DNA from: Hirudinaria manillensis
Taxonomy: Eukaryota; Annelida; Clitellata; Hirudinida; Hirudinidae
DNA length: 64,000 nt
Assembly: GCA_034509925.1 (NCBI GenBank)
Contig: CM067530.1
Span: 8,858,501 to 8,922,500, forward strand
Reading direction: 5' to 3'
Shown here: positions 1-32,440 of the stretch, piece after piece
Numbering within the stretch: the stretch's first letter is position 1
Layout of the letters: each line of letters starts with the position of its first letter
The notes under the pieces: generated by a model
What the model was told of the DNA's origin: nothing
The model's input: only the letters and a program-made list of their open reading frames with translations
The model's database searches: none
Program-made: the position numbers and the translations under genes

Positions 1-229
1 AAGCTTTATTTATAATTTATATTTATTTATATATTTTTTTAAGATAATAGCTTCATGATTTTTTTTTTATCACTCATTCTTAAGACGGCGTCCTCTCGGG
101 TCGGCGTGGCCGTGCGGTTACTTCGTACAAAAGACCTAAACTGCACTTTAGAATTCTTCAGCACTCGGCAACCGCTGGCGCAATCCGGCCTTTTAAGTCG
201 AGTCCGCTTGAACACGAATTAAGATTTTA

Positions 230-611
230 ATATAATAATAATAATAATAGTTAATTTATACAGCGCCATATGCATAGCGTCGGAGGCGCTTTGTGTGATC
301 TTGTGTCTAGTCTGGAAGGTATTTCCTGAAGAGGTGAGTCTTCAGGTGACGCTTGAAGAGCTCCAGGGATGGCTGGGCTCTCAAAGATGGGGTAGCTCGT
401 TCCAGACTGCAGGAGCGGCGTGTGAAAAACCTCTGTGAACCGGTTGATGGAGGTTGATGGTGGCAGATGAGCGAAGGCTAGAGGGTGGGTGGCGACGCTG
501 TATGAGGCGTTGGAGGTATGGCGGATTTGACGTCGCGTGTATGCGATATGTATATAATTTTACATTTCTTTGTTTTGAAATAATTTGCTTAATTTGTTCC
601 AAATGAGGCAT
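230..611 (-). mobile_element. 3' end of a decayed non-LTR retrotransposon (LINE), reverse transcriptase C-terminal fragment
   Basis: On the minus strand, positions 611 to 381 encode a stretch ending with the motif FSHAAPAVWNELP. This resembles the conserved end of LINE reverse transcriptase ORFs, where a 'serine-rich, AAP-x-x-WN-x-LP' block follows the RT domain. After a frame change the match resumes at 372-307 as PSLELFKRHLKTHLFRKYLP followed by a stop, again typical of a CR1/L2-like C-terminus. The 3' end then has a short GC-rich stretch and a (TTA)n tail at about 230-250, the kind of microsatellite tail seen in CR1/L2-clade elements. It is 5'-truncated and frameshifted, so it is dead. The clade is inferred and not tested. 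Confidence 0.7.
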
Positions 612-1683
612 GAAACAGACTAGAAAATACTGACTACTATACTCAGTGCAAGTATCAAAACAATTTTCAAATCATTAACTGCACTTTGCTATCGACCAAA
701 TTCCAACAATGAACGCGCTTACTTTACCAATGGCTTCGCTCGACTTCGAACTCACCGTTTCTCCGCTGGACCAATTCGTGTTTGTACAAAACAATTAAAT
801 CTAAATAAGCAACTTATATTGATGTATGAACCTAGGCGAACACCTGGTGAAAAGGTCGAACTTCGCCAGCGGCCATTTTGAGGTAAAGACTTTTAACTAA
901 CGTTCAGTTTTTTTGCACGAAACAACCGTTTTGGCTAATCCGACCAGTGGCGACGACCCACTCAAGGCTGCAATTGTTATTTCTCGAGCGTCCAAAAAAA
1001 AACTAACCAGCCTACATTTCTCTATCTTTAATTTGCAACACCAACCACGTATCAACCAACGACTAATCCTGGCGACACGCACCCCTCCCAGCCGGCCGCA
1101 ATAATAACAAAAGCCTCTTATTAGGCTTACTGAGTAGGCGAATGACTCGGTATTACGCAACTCTAACACTTCCCTCTCGAAGACATATCAGTTATTTACA
1201 CTTTCTCCACTTCCGGAAGTTAGTAGGTTCAAACAAACCCGAAACCCAAACAAGCCCCATGAAAATCCCAGATTGCTTAGACAAACACACATTGATCAAT
1301 GATTCACCAGTAACATAGGCAACCCCGCTCGTTATAAAATACCCCAAAGTCACAAAATGAGAACCTTTTTGACATTTACGACTCTTCAGTGGTTATATTA
1401 AATCAATTTTCAAGTTAGAACGCCAACAAAAATTGAAAAAGCTTTAGTCCTAGACAAATCTAACACACTGGCAATGACGATTCTATGAGATACATCAAAT
1501 GCTCCTTTGATATGGGAAAGACTCATAATTTTGACTGTCCTCCATCAACTAGTCAAGAAACGTACTCCCACTTTCCAACTGAAAAAAAAGTATTTCACAC
1601 GTTGATTAGGGCTGTTTTGGCGCATGGTTATAGAATAAATCACAATAATCTGCAAAATAAATAACAATTAATAAAGAAATAAT
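612..1683. other. Intergenic region, nothing recognised
   Basis: This lies between the LINE fragment and the 3' end of the pyrophosphatase gene. Short open frames exist, but none has a recognisable motif, flanking splice sites or a neighbouring exon. The part near 1.6 kb probably carries the 3' UTR of the minus-strand pyrophosphatase. I see no clear polyadenylation signal there apart from an AATAAA that overlaps the stop codon. Confidence 0.4.
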
Positions 1684-4600
1684 TTATTCACCTTCATCAG
1701 GAATGTCCTTGGGAGGAGCATGGGCTGGATTCTGATCAAAATAACAATTAAAAAATTAGAAAGAACAAGACTTAATATTATTATTAACTTATTATGATAT
1801 TTATGATAGTCATGGAAACCACGTCACTCACAGCATCAACAACGGCCTTTGCCTCCTCGGCTGAGACTTTTGACTTGCTGTCATTGACAGTCGTGTTGAA
1901 GCTGCAATTTGGAATCAAAAACAAATCTTTAAAAAACTACAATTTAATGGCACTAACTTATCCTCTGGTTTTTTAATCAAAGGGAGAATGATCTGGCAAA
2001 TTTCCAAATTGGACAGACCATGGTTAACAAAATTAGCAATTACTTAACGTATAAATCTATAACAAGCGTGAGTAATATAAATTCTATTATAAATATATTC
2101 TATTGGTTCGAGTTATTATAGCTACATTCAGGCAATCTAAACCACTCGAAAAAACTTAATAGTTTCAAGTTGTCTCTTTGAGTTCATAAAATGTTACTCA
2201 TCATCAATATCATAGAACACATCACTAATCTCAGAAAGGTATAAAATCAACGAATATCTCTCAACAAACAAAGTTAAATCTTCACTGCAAGAATAGAAAC
2301 TGACCAAGAAATTTTTCCTGCTTCGCTTTCACCTCTCATGAGTTTCACCCAGTGATGGTTGGCCTGCTCAACCACTTCAAGAGCAAATTGCTGTGCAAAG
2401 CAAAACAATCAGAAGAATTATAAAAGATACTTTTAAGTCTAATGTCTTAACCCCATTTCAGCCGTACGAAGTTTAAAAAACCGTTTGTCAAACCTGGTCT
2501 CTGAAGTTGCCGTCAAATGCAAACTGATTTTCTGGTTTACCAGTGGGGATCTTGTAAATCCTGAACCACTGATGGGTGGCCTGTTAATGATTCAATAATT
2601 CGTTAATGTGGTTTTACATGCATTGTAAAAGTGTTAAATAATAAATAGAATAACTTATTATAAATAATTAATTAGCAAAAGCAAATGTCCCCAAATAAAC
2701 ATAAGGAATAATAAACGACTCACCTTCAACAGTCCAGGCATGTGCCTGTCAATATCACCAATATCTGAAATTAATGAACATCAACAATAAATACCAAGAT
2801 AACACTAATGCTTAAAATAAAAAAAAAGAAATTTCACTTCAAAATTAAGAAGGAAATAAAAAAAAACAGAAAAAATTAAATGACAGAAAACATGTTCACC
2901 ATTCAATTTTGATGCCAAAGGATCCTTCACATCAATGGCGATGAGTTTCCAGTCCGTCTCGCCTTTGAAATTAGTTTCAATAAATCAGAAAAATTAAAAC
3001 AAATCCCTACTTAAAAATGAAATAAACACAAAACATCAAAGAGCTTATCAACATAGGAAAAACTATTAATTCCAAGATGGAATTTCAAGATGGCCGTGCG
3101 AATTCGAGGAAGTGAAAATCGGTCGAAATGCATCGCAGACAAACAGGTGAGACCGCAACAACACGAAGACGCAGGTGATCGAATACCTTCGTCGATTAAT
3201 CCCAGGACTCCGAGCACCTTCACCTGGATTACTTCTCCTCGCTTCTTGATCTGTCGGGGCGTTAATTAAAAGTAATCAATGTTATGACATGCAATACAAT
3301 GAAGGAAAATGGTGGAAGTTAAAGCCATTAAAAGTATCTATTTAATAGTTATTATTGTTGCAAATTTATAATAATTACAGAAGTCATCTCTCAAAACAAT
3401 ATCAGGGCTCCACAAAAATTTTTTAAATCAATTTTTAAAACACACCAACTTTTTATAACAATTCTCAGAAATCCTTATCACCGTGCACTAAACACTATCG
3501 TTAAACCTCTTAGAGTCAAATGGATTCGCTTTCAAGAACTTTTCAAAACTCTGCACTCACCCTGAACCCGATCTCGCAAACGTCGATGGGATCGTTATCT
3601 CCTTTCTGAAGGGTTCCTTTGTCCACAACATTTGGGTCCTCCCAGGTCTGCCAATTTAAAGAAAATTTGTGAATGATTCCATCTCCTTTAGAAATTGTGT
3701 TCAAGTGCACTGATTATTAATTATTAAAGCTATCTATTACAATCTAAAATTACAAAAAAAAAATCCCATCAACCAAAATATTACCTAATTTAGTCCACAA
3801 AATAGAACCATCTATATATATTACATATATTATTAAATATCTTAAAACAACTCAGAAACATAATCACTCAAGAGTCCAAAAATCACCATCGGTTTATGAA
3901 TTACCCGTGGCAACATAAATTACCTGTGGCAGAGCTCCATAATTCCAGATGTAACCATTGTAAGGGAAGCAGTTGTGGACAAATCTTAGCTTTCCCTTCT
4001 TAACATCCTGCTTGATGGGGTTCAGTTTGTCTTCCTTGCTAATCTGAAATGGATGATTTGGCATGTTGAATGTTCAAGTAATTCTAGACATTGGTTATGT
4101 GATTAACTAATTCATTAAGATGACATCATTGGTCTGTTGTCTTGAGATTTTGTAGCTACAAAGAGCTAATCACTCGACATGTTTTGTTGTGCAAACTTTG
4201 ATGTGCTCTTGAATTTGCATTTCAATGACTTAGCACATCAGAAAATATGTAAAAACTAAACATCCATTAACAGAACTTTAAGCAAGTTTATTAAGTTCTT
4301 AAGAGAGTGAAAGTCATTATACAATTAGCTGATTTTAAGCCATTTTTGTTGTAAAAACATCAGACATCTTTAGAGAGCACTGAGATGCCTCTGTAACAAA
4401 AATGCATTTCATGCAGGGATACTTCTGAGGAAAAGAGCCTCAAACAGAAAGAAATAAACCCGTTGCTTATTGCTCAAATACCCAAGAAGACGAGGAAGAA
4501 AAATCAATAAGGAGATGCTACAAACAACTGTCTATTAATAGACACCAGATTCTTGTCACATCTATCTCATAAAATTGACTTCTGCAATGCCTTATTTATT

Positions 4601-5372
4601 AGATGGACCAATCCTTATTAATACTATTAAGATAAAACCTTAAAAAGCAAAATGAAACTATAAAAATTTCCTTTAAAATTCTGATCTAAGAATACTGTGC
4701 TATTCATTTTGTAACATGAGTTATTACTGTATTGCCTTAGCTATCTAATTAATTATGTAATTTATCAATTAAGCAGTAGTTGGTCATTACAACAAGCATT
4801 TATCACTCTCACTCTTACTGAGCTAGCTTGAGAGAGCACCATGGCAAATTATTAATAATTTAGATAAGTTGATTGCCCCACAATATCCATTATCTTACAA
4901 CAAGATTGGAAATATTATTTAGAACCGAAAACGAACCTCCATCTTGGCGTTTGTCCACCTAGGTACTTCAACGACCATGTTGAAAACGCTCTTGCTCTTG
5001 TCAGCATGAAGTGGAATATCGTGGAAAGGGGAAATGTGGAGGCCGGACTTGTCGACTAAAACAATTATTCGAATAATGGAAACAATAATTCAATGACTGA
5101 TTCCATGGCACAAAACATCATGACGCGACACCGATTCAAAATGAATGACAGAACAGAAAGCATGACTGCTTACCGAAATACACTCTGTAATCGAGAGAAT
5201 AAAGAGAGCCTTTTTCTACAAAAGAGTAAGACATTTTCGATGTCGATGTTAACGTTCTGCCAACAGAACGGGCGAAGAACGAGCACTGGACTTGCTTGAC
5301 TAACGAACTGAATAGAGCCGGCCCCGTACGCGCCAGCAAACCACGAGAAAACATTGGAGTCATCGCAGTCAT
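1684..5372 (-). CDS. PPA: Inorganic pyrophosphatase (family I), 11 exons, probable dual mitochondrial/cytosolic product
   Basis: It hydrolyses pyrophosphate to two phosphates, pulling biosynthetic reactions forward, with Mg2+ as cofactor. Exons read from the minus strand: 5372-5174, 5055-4937, 4043-3924, 3647-3561, 3250-3187, 2962-2900, 2764-2724, 2580-2494, 2390-2305, 1901-1832, 1731-1684. All junctions are GT-AG and in phase, giving 984 nt and 327 residues. Family landmarks are [35 protein letters not shown], the metal-binding signature [29 protein letters not shown] and [16 protein letters not shown]. The first 46 residues are Arg-rich and lack acidic residues, as in a mitochondrial presequence. 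The second start (Met47, at 5234) begins [18 protein letters not shown] and gives 281 residues, close to animal cytosolic PPA1. The stop codon sits inside an AATAAA. The fold and function are near certain; the dual localisation is inferred. Confidence 0.95.
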
Positions 5373-7311
5373 ATATACAATTATGATATTCTTAAGTAAG
5401 CAACAGCAAACCCCTCCCTCCTAATTAAAATAATTTATTTAAACATAATATAATGGAATTTAAAAAAAAAGATATTTAATCTCAAAAGCGAATCAAATTC
5501 GAAGTGTAAAAATTATGAAATGTAATTTTTAAAGTGTGAGTTAACTACAAATTTATGTTATCAAATGTTATAAACAGATATTTCAATATATTTATTCATA
5601 TTTTAGATGTAATGCCTGTAACACATATAGGTTCCCTGGAAGTGGACGAAACTCGTGAGATATACATACAGTAGTATGGCTTGATCAATCATCAACATAT
5701 ACATATATGTCCTTTTCCATATCCGTTTATCCGGGCTGCGTGGGTGGCATGCCTTCAACCTGCATTGTATCCTTTTTCAGTGTGTTTGTTGACTGTGTTG
5801 TCAAACACATTTCGTTTAGAAGAATAAATTCTTCGATAGGGTCAGCAATTTATGAGAAGTGACACATAGCTGTAGTTGTGTTTACTAAACGGTAGCATTT
5901 CCATTTCATATTCTTTGACTAAATATTTGGAAAGTCTCAGAGATAAAAAAAATCTATCCAGTGGGACTTAGGTCTGAGAAACGGGCTACAAATTAAACTA
6001 CAGAAGTCTGCGCCACGTTTGTATCCTGTCTTAGATTATCATCACTATAACCGCGTCGTAGTCACCGTCATCATTTTAAGATCAAATTTAAAATTTAATT
6101 AAACCCTAATGTTATCTTAAATGTTAATGTGATTAACGTAACATAATATATCTATTTAGATTGGAAGGCGGAGTTTGCCACTGTTTGCATTAGAATATCT
6201 TAATTCTATATCGGACTGCGGAGACCAGAAGTCGAGAAAAAAAATCCGATATTCATAGACAGGGCCACGCCTTTGAAATTTGGAGTAGAATGTTAATGAA
6301 TGCTAAAATATCTTCCTACACAAACAATAGATATACTTAGTGTAATTAAAATTCTATATATCGGCGCTGATTAAGCCCTATTATGGCTTCAATCATCCAC
6401 TTTAGATTTTATTTACTGCTAAGAAACAGTTTTATGATTAATAAATTTTACGGAATGTTTCTAAATTTATTAAATACTTCTAATGATTCTGAACTAATAT
6501 AAAAATTAACTTCCAGAGCATACTTTACCAGTCCCTGAGAATTTGAGATTTCTTATCGTTTTATACGTGCTCAAGTTTAAATGATCATAATTTTTTTGGT
6601 TGTTGCCTTTTATTAACTTTCTAAATAATTGATTTACTTTTACGCAAGCACTCAATGAAAAAAGATCAAAAAGTTGATTTCAGATTGAAGAGGTAAAAAT
6701 AATCATTTCGAACTAATTATCCAGAACTATGTACATAAAAATATTTCCCTAAATATCTGTAATTTCAATAAGTCGGTAAAAGTATTTAATGCTCAATTTA
6801 TATAATTCAATTTCACTCAGTTTTGTACTCATGATGAAGATGAATAATCGATAATGTTGTCATTAAAAGTTATTGAAAATAAGCTTGTTCGTTTTCATTA
6901 AGCATTGAAAAGTATTTTGTTTTAACAAAATTTCATGTCCATTCTCTGTAATACTATTGGACGGGTTCACGAACGTTATTTTGCTTTCTGTTTTGTATAC
7001 TGCGCTTTATTGTGTCTTTATTAATATATATTTCGAGGTATTGAAATTAAGCAGTTGTTTTTCAAGGCTGTGATTTTAGAAGTCTCAAATAGCGAAAGTT
7101 GATTATTCAATTTTCACTTAAAAGTTTCATTTGTTAGAGGTACGTATATCGCAATTTATAGGTGTTGCAATGTTGTTTCTGCAGTATCCTCTATTAGGAA
7201 TGTTGATTAGCAAATAGCATTATAATTCTATGACGACTATTCAAGACAAGTGAATCCTTTAAAGTAAAAATTAACTGCCTTACTAAAAATCTAAAGGTGG
7301 GGATTATAGAA
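5373..7311. other. Intergenic region between divergent PPA and UBFD1 genes
   Basis: This AT-rich stretch lies upstream of both the minus-strand pyrophosphatase and the plus-strand UBFD1 gene, so it should hold both promoters and 5' UTRs. I see no conserved open frame, no obvious core promoter motif and no mobile element. Confidence 0.5.
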
Positions 7312-9224
7312 ATGTCAGATATGCCTGGAACAGAAAGTCAGTTTGAAAAAGAGACTGTTTCTGAAGATAACCAGTTTAATGGTGAAATTGTCAGCGAACA
7401 GGGTTTGAGTCAATTTTACACTTTGTGCTTTATAACATAGTTTTTCTTTTGCTAAACATTAATTAGTAATTACCCTAGAATTTGTAAAAGTTTTAATCAC
7501 ATGTTCTTTGCCTCAATAACTCAAAATTTTATTTGCATAAAAATTATTTAAATATTTTAATCTTAAATGTGACTTGTAATTTTTTTTTTCAGAACAAAAG
7601 GAAAATGAACCAACGAATGACCAGAGTAAAGAGATGGTCTCGTTCAAAGTTGTTTATAACAAACAGACGTATGATGTTACATTTCCATTAGATGATACAG
7701 TCACATCTTTAAAGAATCACATAGAAAAGCTAACAGGTTGTTTATAGAACCCAGCTACCCTTTGTTGTTCTGGTATTTGACGAGGTGGTTTGTGGGCTCC
7801 AATGGAATTAAATTATGTTTTTTTTTTTAATTTTTAGAAGTCCCGGTCAACATGCAGAAAATTATGTTTCGAGGTAGATTATAAACCAAAGCTTCGTGAG
7901 TCATCAGGAAGGTTGCAAATGATGGTTTTTATTTTCTGATTTTTATCCAGGAAGGATGAAAGAAGATGCGACGCTCAGAGATAACAAGGTCATGCCCGGT
8001 TCAAAACTCATGGTCATCGGGAGTACGATGAATGCTGTGATGTCTGTCAATCAGGTGACACCCAAAGCTACAAAGGAAGCCCCGGTCCCTGAAGCATCAG
8101 GAAAGGAACCTCTCTGCAAACAAAAGGTTACTTCTCGGACGACTTGTTTTTTATTTTTTTGTTAGATTTTTTATTTAATAGTTAAAAAACATCAATAATA
8201 ATTTTAAAGAATTACTTGGGTTAGGTTTAGAATGTGGTTAAAGAAGTTGGAGAATTGAATTATACATAGTATCTTATACAAACTTAAGAGTCTAAAAACA
8301 TGTCTAGCCTCACAAAACTGTGCTTGACAAGCACGGGGTGCCGGAGGATGCCATGCCCGGAATAAGGGACTGTCACGAGCCTCTTCCGCCGTTTCCAATC
8401 TCCGGCATGTATAACAAGTCGGGTGGAAAGGTGCGACTCACCTTCAAGTTAGAAACAGATCAATTGTGGATTGGAACAAAAGGTGGGAGATGTTAATGAC
8501 GTTGATAAATAAAAATCATACTCATCATCATCATGTCAGAAGAGAGTCTTGAATCTCATATAAAGATTTGTAAGAATAAAATGTTTTGCCTGCTTTTAAA
8601 ACGTTAAGTAATTGACTACTTTCTTTCAGAGAGAACGGAAAAGATAGGACTGGGATCGATCAAGAGCGTCATCAGTGAACCCATAGAGGGACACGAGGAA
8701 TACCACATCATGGTGATGAACTGATCTAATTATTTTTATTTTTATTCCAATTGTAGTTAGTGAATTTGTGGAGCATTTTAGTTTCACTTATATCCTGTTG
8801 ACTGTCTATCCATGATGTCTGTCAAAGCACTTCTTTATCTATTTAGCTACCTAGCTAGATTTCAAAGTTGGCTTGTAATGCTATGCTGTCAAAACCTTGT
8901 GTGGGAATGTGAACCTATTATAATGTGAATTCATACATTATATTTCTGTTGTTTCCATCATGAATTTTTGCATTAGATTCTGCTTAATAAATTATTATCA
9001 TTACTGATATTGTAATTAGTTTAATATTATAATTATTATTGTTACTGTTATATTACGTGTTTAAGAAACCGCTCTCAGTTTTTGACTTCTCTAAGAAATA
9101 GTTCTTTATGCAGGCTCTGCAACTCGGTCCGACCGAAGCTTCGAGGTACTGGTTGTACTGGGTGCCAGGACAGTACGTCAACTCCATCAAGGACACCATA
9201 TTAGGTAACTGGCAGTACTACTGA
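7312..9224 (+). CDS. UBFD1: Ubiquitin-like domain protein UBFD1, 7 exons
   Basis: Exons are 7312-7402, 7593-7736, 7838-7873, 7951-8126, 8308-8482, 8630-8712 and 9114-9224. All junctions are GT-AG and in phase, giving 816 nt and 271 residues (human UBFD1 is about 309). Residues 46 to about 110 form the ubiquitin-like domain (SFKVVYNKQTYDVTF, SLKNHIEKLT, then VNMQKIMFRG and GSKLMVIGST). The C-terminal half matches the UBFD1-specific region closely, with SGMYNKSGGKVRLTFKLE, DQLWIGTKERTEK, SEPIEGHEEYH, LGPTEASRYWLYWVPGQYV and the end GNWQYY. UBFD1 is conserved in animals and its molecular role is poorly defined; it has been linked to NF-kB signalling and polyubiquitin binding in vertebrates. The first 44 residues are polar and unconserved. 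The start is the first ATG after an upstream stop-rich stretch. Confidence 0.95.
8986..8991 (+). promoter_or_regulatory. Possible intronic polyadenylation signal in UBFD1 intron 6
   Basis: An AATAAA lies in intron 6 (8713-9113). Reading past the exon 6 donor adds only Val-Met-Asn before a stop, and the following 270 bp look like an ordinary AT-rich 3' UTR. Use of this site would give a UBFD1 form lacking the last 37 residues. This is inference only. Confidence 0.3.
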
Positions 9225-9378
9225 GGCTTAAGTCTTCAAATGCTGCTGAGAGATATTTGACGAATTGTTGCAAAATCCGAGGACGCAAGCCTCTCGCGCT
9301 TGTCAAACTTTCTAACCTTTCCCCGTGACGTTTGGCGGATGTCGATCGATCGATCGAACGAACGAACGAATGAAAAGA

Positions 9379-9384
9379 AATAAA
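9379..9384 (+). promoter_or_regulatory. Polyadenylation signal candidate, UBFD1
   Basis: AATAAA lies 155 bp after the UBFD1 stop on the same strand, followed by an A-rich stretch. It is the first canonical signal after the last exon. Confidence 0.5.
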
Positions 9385-9452
9385 AAACCCGACATGCTCA
9401 GATCTCGTTTGAACTTTTCAATTTGTTGAATGTCTTTTGGAGATTTAAACTT

Positions 9453-9458
9453 TTTATT
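9453..9458 (-). promoter_or_regulatory. Polyadenylation signal candidate, CaMKII
   Basis: On the minus strand this reads AATAAA, about 1.2 kb after the CaMKII stop at 10663. It lies within 80 bp of the UBFD1 signal on the opposite strand, so the two genes probably end tail to tail with adjacent or overlapping 3' ends. Confidence 0.4.
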
Positions 9459-10509
9459 CGAGCAATTTGGAGCTCCGTGACCCTTAGAATGAACTTCAGA
9501 GGAGAGATTGAAAACACGTAGGAAAAATGAAAGAATCTCGTGCAAGTGGTCTTCAATGAGCCATCGCCGGTCGCAAATCCATCATGCGAATGTCAATTCA
9601 AGCAGCTACAGAGTAAGACAAGAAAAATCGCGTCTCTCTTTCTTAAGTCAAATAACAAATAAAAAAATGCAAGAATCACAACAGGTCGTCTGAAACAGGA
9701 AGAAATGCTCGAGGAGTATTTACAATCAGCAATAAAATTATAGAAAAATATTCACAATCCAATCCGTCCTACATGTCGTGAGGAACGAGAATAGCATGAT
9801 CGAAAAATGAAAGAAAACACCAAAGATACATAATAAGTAATATTCAACGACAATTCGCCCCAATCACATGAATTCGTAGAAAGAATAATTGTGTCCGTAG
9901 ACTCCAAAAAATGTTAAATCGTTCAACGGTTACGTGTTGAGCCAGAGGAACTAGGACCATGATTTTCACCAGCAATCACTTTTGAATAAATTTGAATAAA
10001 TTGAATAAATTTGAATAAATAACAGCAGCAGCATCAGCAGCCCTGGCATCTCGTAAATAATTTTAGTGTCGACATAAATAAATGCACGGACGCAGGTAGT
10101 CACTCGCCGCAACAATCCGGATCGAGACTCGATCGAAGGACAAATCGAAGAACGATCACGACGGGAGAGAACTCCGACGGTAGAAGGACGTGCAGGACGA
10201 AAGAGTAAAAGATCATGAATAATTTTTCCTCCCGAATGACGTCATTAAGACGTCGCAGATCGCTCGGAGGCGGAGCTGAAACTCTGAACGTGTCGACAAA
10301 TTGAAATCCTCCGAGGATCTTTGGCGCGTTAAATTTTCAGACACGTCGATTAGATTTTTATGAAACAAAAAGTCATGGTAAAGTTCTGAAAGGGCGGGGT
10401 TAGATCAATAAATACCAAAAAAGAGATAATTTTTCCATCGTCGTCGTCGTCGTCACCATCGAGACACTGGAAAGACAAAAACTCCTTAGCACCACCAGAC
10501 GGATGGCAG

Positions 10510-10540
<31 letters not shown>

Positions 10541-10662
10541 CGTTCCCTCCGACGGAAGGGGAACGGTCGCCACAGACACCGAGAAGAAGCAGTTGTCGAC
10601 AGGTTTAGAACAATGAAAGTTTCTTCTCCTCCTCCGGCGTCTTGGCAACATCCATTCCGAGG
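9459..10662 (-). other. Probable 3' UTR of CaMKII
   Basis: This stretch follows the CaMKII stop codon on the minus strand and has no other gene. It holds a four-copy 10-bp repeat (TTTGAATAAA type, 9981-10020) and a purine (GA)n run at 10508-10541. The extent is inferred from the nearest canonical AATAAA. Confidence 0.4.
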
Positions 10663-31838
<21,176 letters not shown>

Positions 31839-32440
31839 TTTGCTACTTTACGAACTAGCAATTATAAACATCGCAGACCAACGAGACTCGAGACTGCTGT
31901 ATGTACTAGTCGAGATATCCCGAATAGCAGCGAATTTAAAAGGTGCACATATGCACGGGAAAACAAATATTTTTCTCAATAAATAATGTATTAATGTAAA
32001 TAATAAGCTTCAATTTGATCACGCAATTTAATTTAATAATCTGTCGATTTATGAAACATGGTTGCATAATAAGCATGATTTTGCGATATCGCAGTTTAAA
32101 AAAATTCCGGACTATATTTTTTTGAAAATAGTTATATTACCAAATATTTAAGTATTGCCAAGAAACTTTAAATACTCATGATTTCATCTAGTAAGATTTA
32201 TTAATGTACAACTATCCTTGAAATCTAAGGCTCTGTTGAATTGGCAAAAAATTTCATTGTTAACATGTAATTAGTTATTATACAATTATGAAATCAATTT
32301 TATATTTTTAAACTAAATATTTAATTGGTAAAAGGGGTTTTATTTGTGAGTTTAATATTAACATCAGTTCATCCTAAACAGTCGCGGGACTTGTGTATAA
32401 ACAACGAAACCCTGTACTGTTCTCATTACTTTGTGGAAGG
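31839..32440. promoter_or_regulatory. Head-to-head intergenic region, putative bidirectional promoter of CaMKII and CBX
   Basis: Only 602 bp separate the CaMKII start codon (minus, 31838) from the start codon of the CBX gene (plus, 32441). Both 5' UTRs and both core promoters must fit here unless there are unseen upstream exons. The sequence is AT-rich without an evident CpG island or a convincing TATA box. Confidence 0.5.

Noticed and set aside
83-215. tRNA-like or SINE-like sequence (A-box-like GGCGTGGCCGTGCGG and a weak B-box-like segment)
   Set aside because: The B box mismatches at key positions and no cloverleaf could be drawn with confidence. It needs a covariance-model scan.
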